Assembly: GCF_009832905.1 (NCBI RefSeq)
Contig: NZ_CP047135.1
Location: 3,140,001 to 3,204,000, forward strand
Source: Stenotrophomonas sp. 364
GTDB lineage: Bacteria > Pseudomonadota > Gammaproteobacteria > Xanthomonadales > Xanthomonadaceae
Direction: 5' to 3'
DNA length: 64,000 bases
Under the pieces are notes generated by a model. It had not been told where the DNA came from, searched no databases, and saw only the letters and a list, made by a program, of their open reading frames with translations. Positions 62,586 to 64,000 of the stretch are shown piece after piece. Positions within the stretch are counted from its first letter, which is position 1; each line of letters starts with the position of its first letter. The translations under genes were made by a program, and so were the position numbers.

Positions 62586-63395
62586 TCAGCGGATCTGCTG
62601 GCCCAGCCGGATCGACTGCAGGCGGTCCTGCGCGGTACGCGCGGCATCGCTGCCGGGATAGGTGGCCACCACCTGTTCCAGGGTGGCCTGGGCCTGGTCG
62701 ACCTTGCCTTCGCCATACTGCGACAGGCCGATCTTGAGCAGGCCGCCCGACGCCTTGTCGTGGGTCGGGTAGCGCGAGATGAGGTCGCGGAACTGCGCCT
62801 CAGCCAGCGGGAAATTTCGGGTGGCGTAGTAACTCTCGCCCAGCCAGTACAGCGCATTGGGGGCGTAGACGCCGTTGGGGTACAACTCAAGGAAGCTGAG
62901 GAACAGCTGCGCCGAGTCGTCGTACTTGCCGGCCTTGAGCGAATTGAAGGCGACGTTGTAAGCCGTACGCTCCTCACCACTGGCAGCCAGGCTGCCGGCA
63001 TCGCCATGCACGGAGGGCGGCCGCTCGGAAGCGGCCGTTGCCGGTTTCGGTGCTGCAGCGGCGGGCGCAGGTGCGCTCGCGGCGGGTGCGGCAGGCAGCA
63101 GCGGTGCGCCACCTTCCAGTCGGTTCAAGCGGCTGTCCAGGTCCAGGTACTGGTCCTTGGCGGTCTGCTTGAGCTGCTCGTTGTCATGCTGCAACTGCTC
63201 CACCTGCGACTGCAGGGCCTGCACCTGGGTGCGAAGCTGGGTGAGCTGGTTGAGCATGTCCATGTTGGACTGGTTGTTCTGGGCCTGCTGCTCAAGCGCG
63301 CCAACGCGGTCGGCCAGGCTCTGGCGCTGCGCATTGGCCGGTGCGGCAGCCACGAGGGCTGCCGCAACGATCATCGATAGAAATCGAAAGCGCAT
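62586..63395 (-). CDS. cpoB: Cell division coordinator CpoB (YbgF)
   Basis: CpoB couples outer membrane constriction by Tol-Pal with PBP1b activity at the septum. The 269-residue protein has a signal peptide (MIVAAALVAAAPANA), an N-terminal trimerising coiled coil (about 25-90, Gln/Leu-rich), a Pro/Ala linker and C-terminal TPRs (AYNVAFNSLKAGKYDDSAQLF, ALYWLGESYYATRNF). It starts 3 nt after pal, in the conserved tolB-pal-cpoB order. PBP1b itself is encoded at 28.8-31.2 kb. Confidence 0.95.
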   Translation of the reverse strand: MRFRFLSMIVAAALVAAAPANAQRQSLADRVGALEQQAQNNQSNMDMLNQLTQLRTQVQALQSQVEQLQHDNEQLKQTAKDQYLDLDSRLNRLEGGAPLLPAAPAASAPAPAAAAPKPATAASERPPSVHGDAGSLAASGEERTAYNVAFNSLKAGKYDDSAQLFLSFLELYPNGVYAPNALYWLGESYYATRNFPLAEAQFRDLISRYPTHDKASGGLLKIGLSQYGEGKVDQAQATLEQVVATYPGSDAARTAQDRLQSIRLGQQIR

Positions 63396-63398
63396 CTA

Positions 63399-63917
63399 TT
63401 ACTGAGCCGTGTACACGATCTCGACGCGACGGTTCTGCGACCAGCAGGACTCGCCCGACTCGGTGCAGACCGGACGCTCTTCGCCGTAGGACACGACGGT
63501 CAGCTGCGAAGCCGAGCCACCGTTGGCCTGCAGAGCGGAGTTGACGCCGTTGCCACGACGCTCGCCCAGGGCCTGGTTGTACGCACGCGAACCGCGCTCG
63601 TCGGTGTGGCCCTGCAGGGTGATGCGCGAGGACGGACGGTCACGCAGGTACTTGGCGTGGCACGCCATGATGGCCTGGAATTCCGGCTTCACTTCTTCCT
63701 TGTCCAGGTCGAAGTACACCACGCGCTGGCGCAGGCAGGAATCGGTGTCCAGGTCGCCCGGGCCGTACAGGCCGGAGGTCGACGGACCGCTCGGGGTGGT
63801 GGTCGAGGAGCCGGTATCAACCGGGGCTGCCGGCTGTTCCTTCACCTTCTTCGAGCAACCGGCCAGGGCGGCCACGGACAACAGGGAGACAAGCAGAACG
63901 CGGGTGGTCTTGTTCAT
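63399..63917 (-). CDS. pal: Peptidoglycan-associated lipoprotein Pal
   Basis: Pal anchors the outer membrane to peptidoglycan within the Tol-Pal system. The 172-residue lipoprotein has lipobox LAGC (Cys21) and an OmpA-C domain with VVYFDLDKEEVKPEF, LQGHTDERGSRAYNQALGERR and YGEERPVC; the Asp and Arg of TDERG/LGERR bind meso-DAP. AAAGG precedes ATG 63917. The 83-bp stretch to the window edge contains its upstream region. Confidence 0.96.
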   Translation of the reverse strand: MNKTTRVLLVSLLSVAALAGCSKKVKEQPAAPVDTGSSTTTPSGPSTSGLYGPGDLDTDSCLRQRVVYFDLDKEEVKPEFQAIMACHAKYLRDRPSSRITLQGHTDERGSRAYNQALGERRGNGVNSALQANGGSASQLTVVSYGEERPVCTESGESCWSQNRRVEIVYTAQ

Positions 63918-64000
63918 GGCGATACCTTTGAGGCTCCTAAAGCCGGATGTGGGATGAATACGGTGGAAATCTTAACACTCTGTTAGCGCTTTGTACGGTA

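Overview
The window is chromosomal DNA of a high-GC gammaproteobacterium of the family Xanthomonadaceae, most likely the genus Stenotrophomonas. Three things point there: GTAG-headed REP repeats of the SMAG type scattered between genes; Xanthomonadaceae-type gene content (a copL-copA-copB copper locus, an H1-like lysine/alanine repeat protein, DUF3011 and LprI/MliC proteins); and a Pil-Chp cluster next to gshB and a tonB-like gene. The genus call is an inference from these features, not from a search.

Layout. 1-2.7 kb: the end of a serine beta-lactamase-family gene, a tandem SMAG array, an H1-like DNA-binding protein, and a long stretch without a convincing gene. 2.7-10.7 kb: housekeeping genes (gcvH, gcvT, an nfeD/SPFH membrane pair, ynfA-mazG-cysQ-nudE, and divergently bioA-rsmE). 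10.9-23.1 kb: a leftward chemosensory operon for type IV pilus twitching, pilG-pilH-pilI-pilJ-chpA-chpB-chpC, including a 2299-residue ChpA hybrid kinase. It is divergent from gshB and a tonB-like gene. 25.2-36.1 kb: leftward genes relA, a TPR protein, a glycosyltransferase, mrcB (PBP1b), a small lipoprotein, a YoaA/DinG helicase and tsaB. 36.2-42.3 kb: a secreted small protein, hrpA, dps, then about 780 bp of stacked repeats. 42.3-47.6 kb: recQ and the copper operon copL-copA-copB. 47.8-55.9 kb: small accessory genes (GNAT, zinc ribbon, CPBP protease, lone receiver, DUF3011, lysozyme-inhibitor-like lipoprotein, esterase, a 51-residue ORF, DUF2383-like protein, S41 peptidase, SDR epimerase).

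56.0-60.7 kb is the most accessory part. A PAAR-domain protein with a C-terminal HExxH metallopeptidase-like region overlaps a lipoprotein gene by 4 nt, which is the arrangement of a type VI effector with a periplasmic immunity protein. Around it lie a secreted protein of unknown function, an ankyrin protein in locally AT-richer DNA, and two small orphan genes. 60.8-64 kb returns to core genes: tRNA-Lys(UUU), queC, queE, cpoB and pal.

The likeliest undescribed systems are the PAAR-zincin/lipoprotein pair, a CheB-like ChpB that lacks the catalytic serine, a pair of 65-bp identical inverted repeats that each sit inside a different self-complementary stem, and a strong leftward terminator with no leftward gene to serve. 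Starts were chosen by Shine-Dalgarno position, family N-terminus and overlap with the upstream gene. Domain positions are approximate, and no database search was run.
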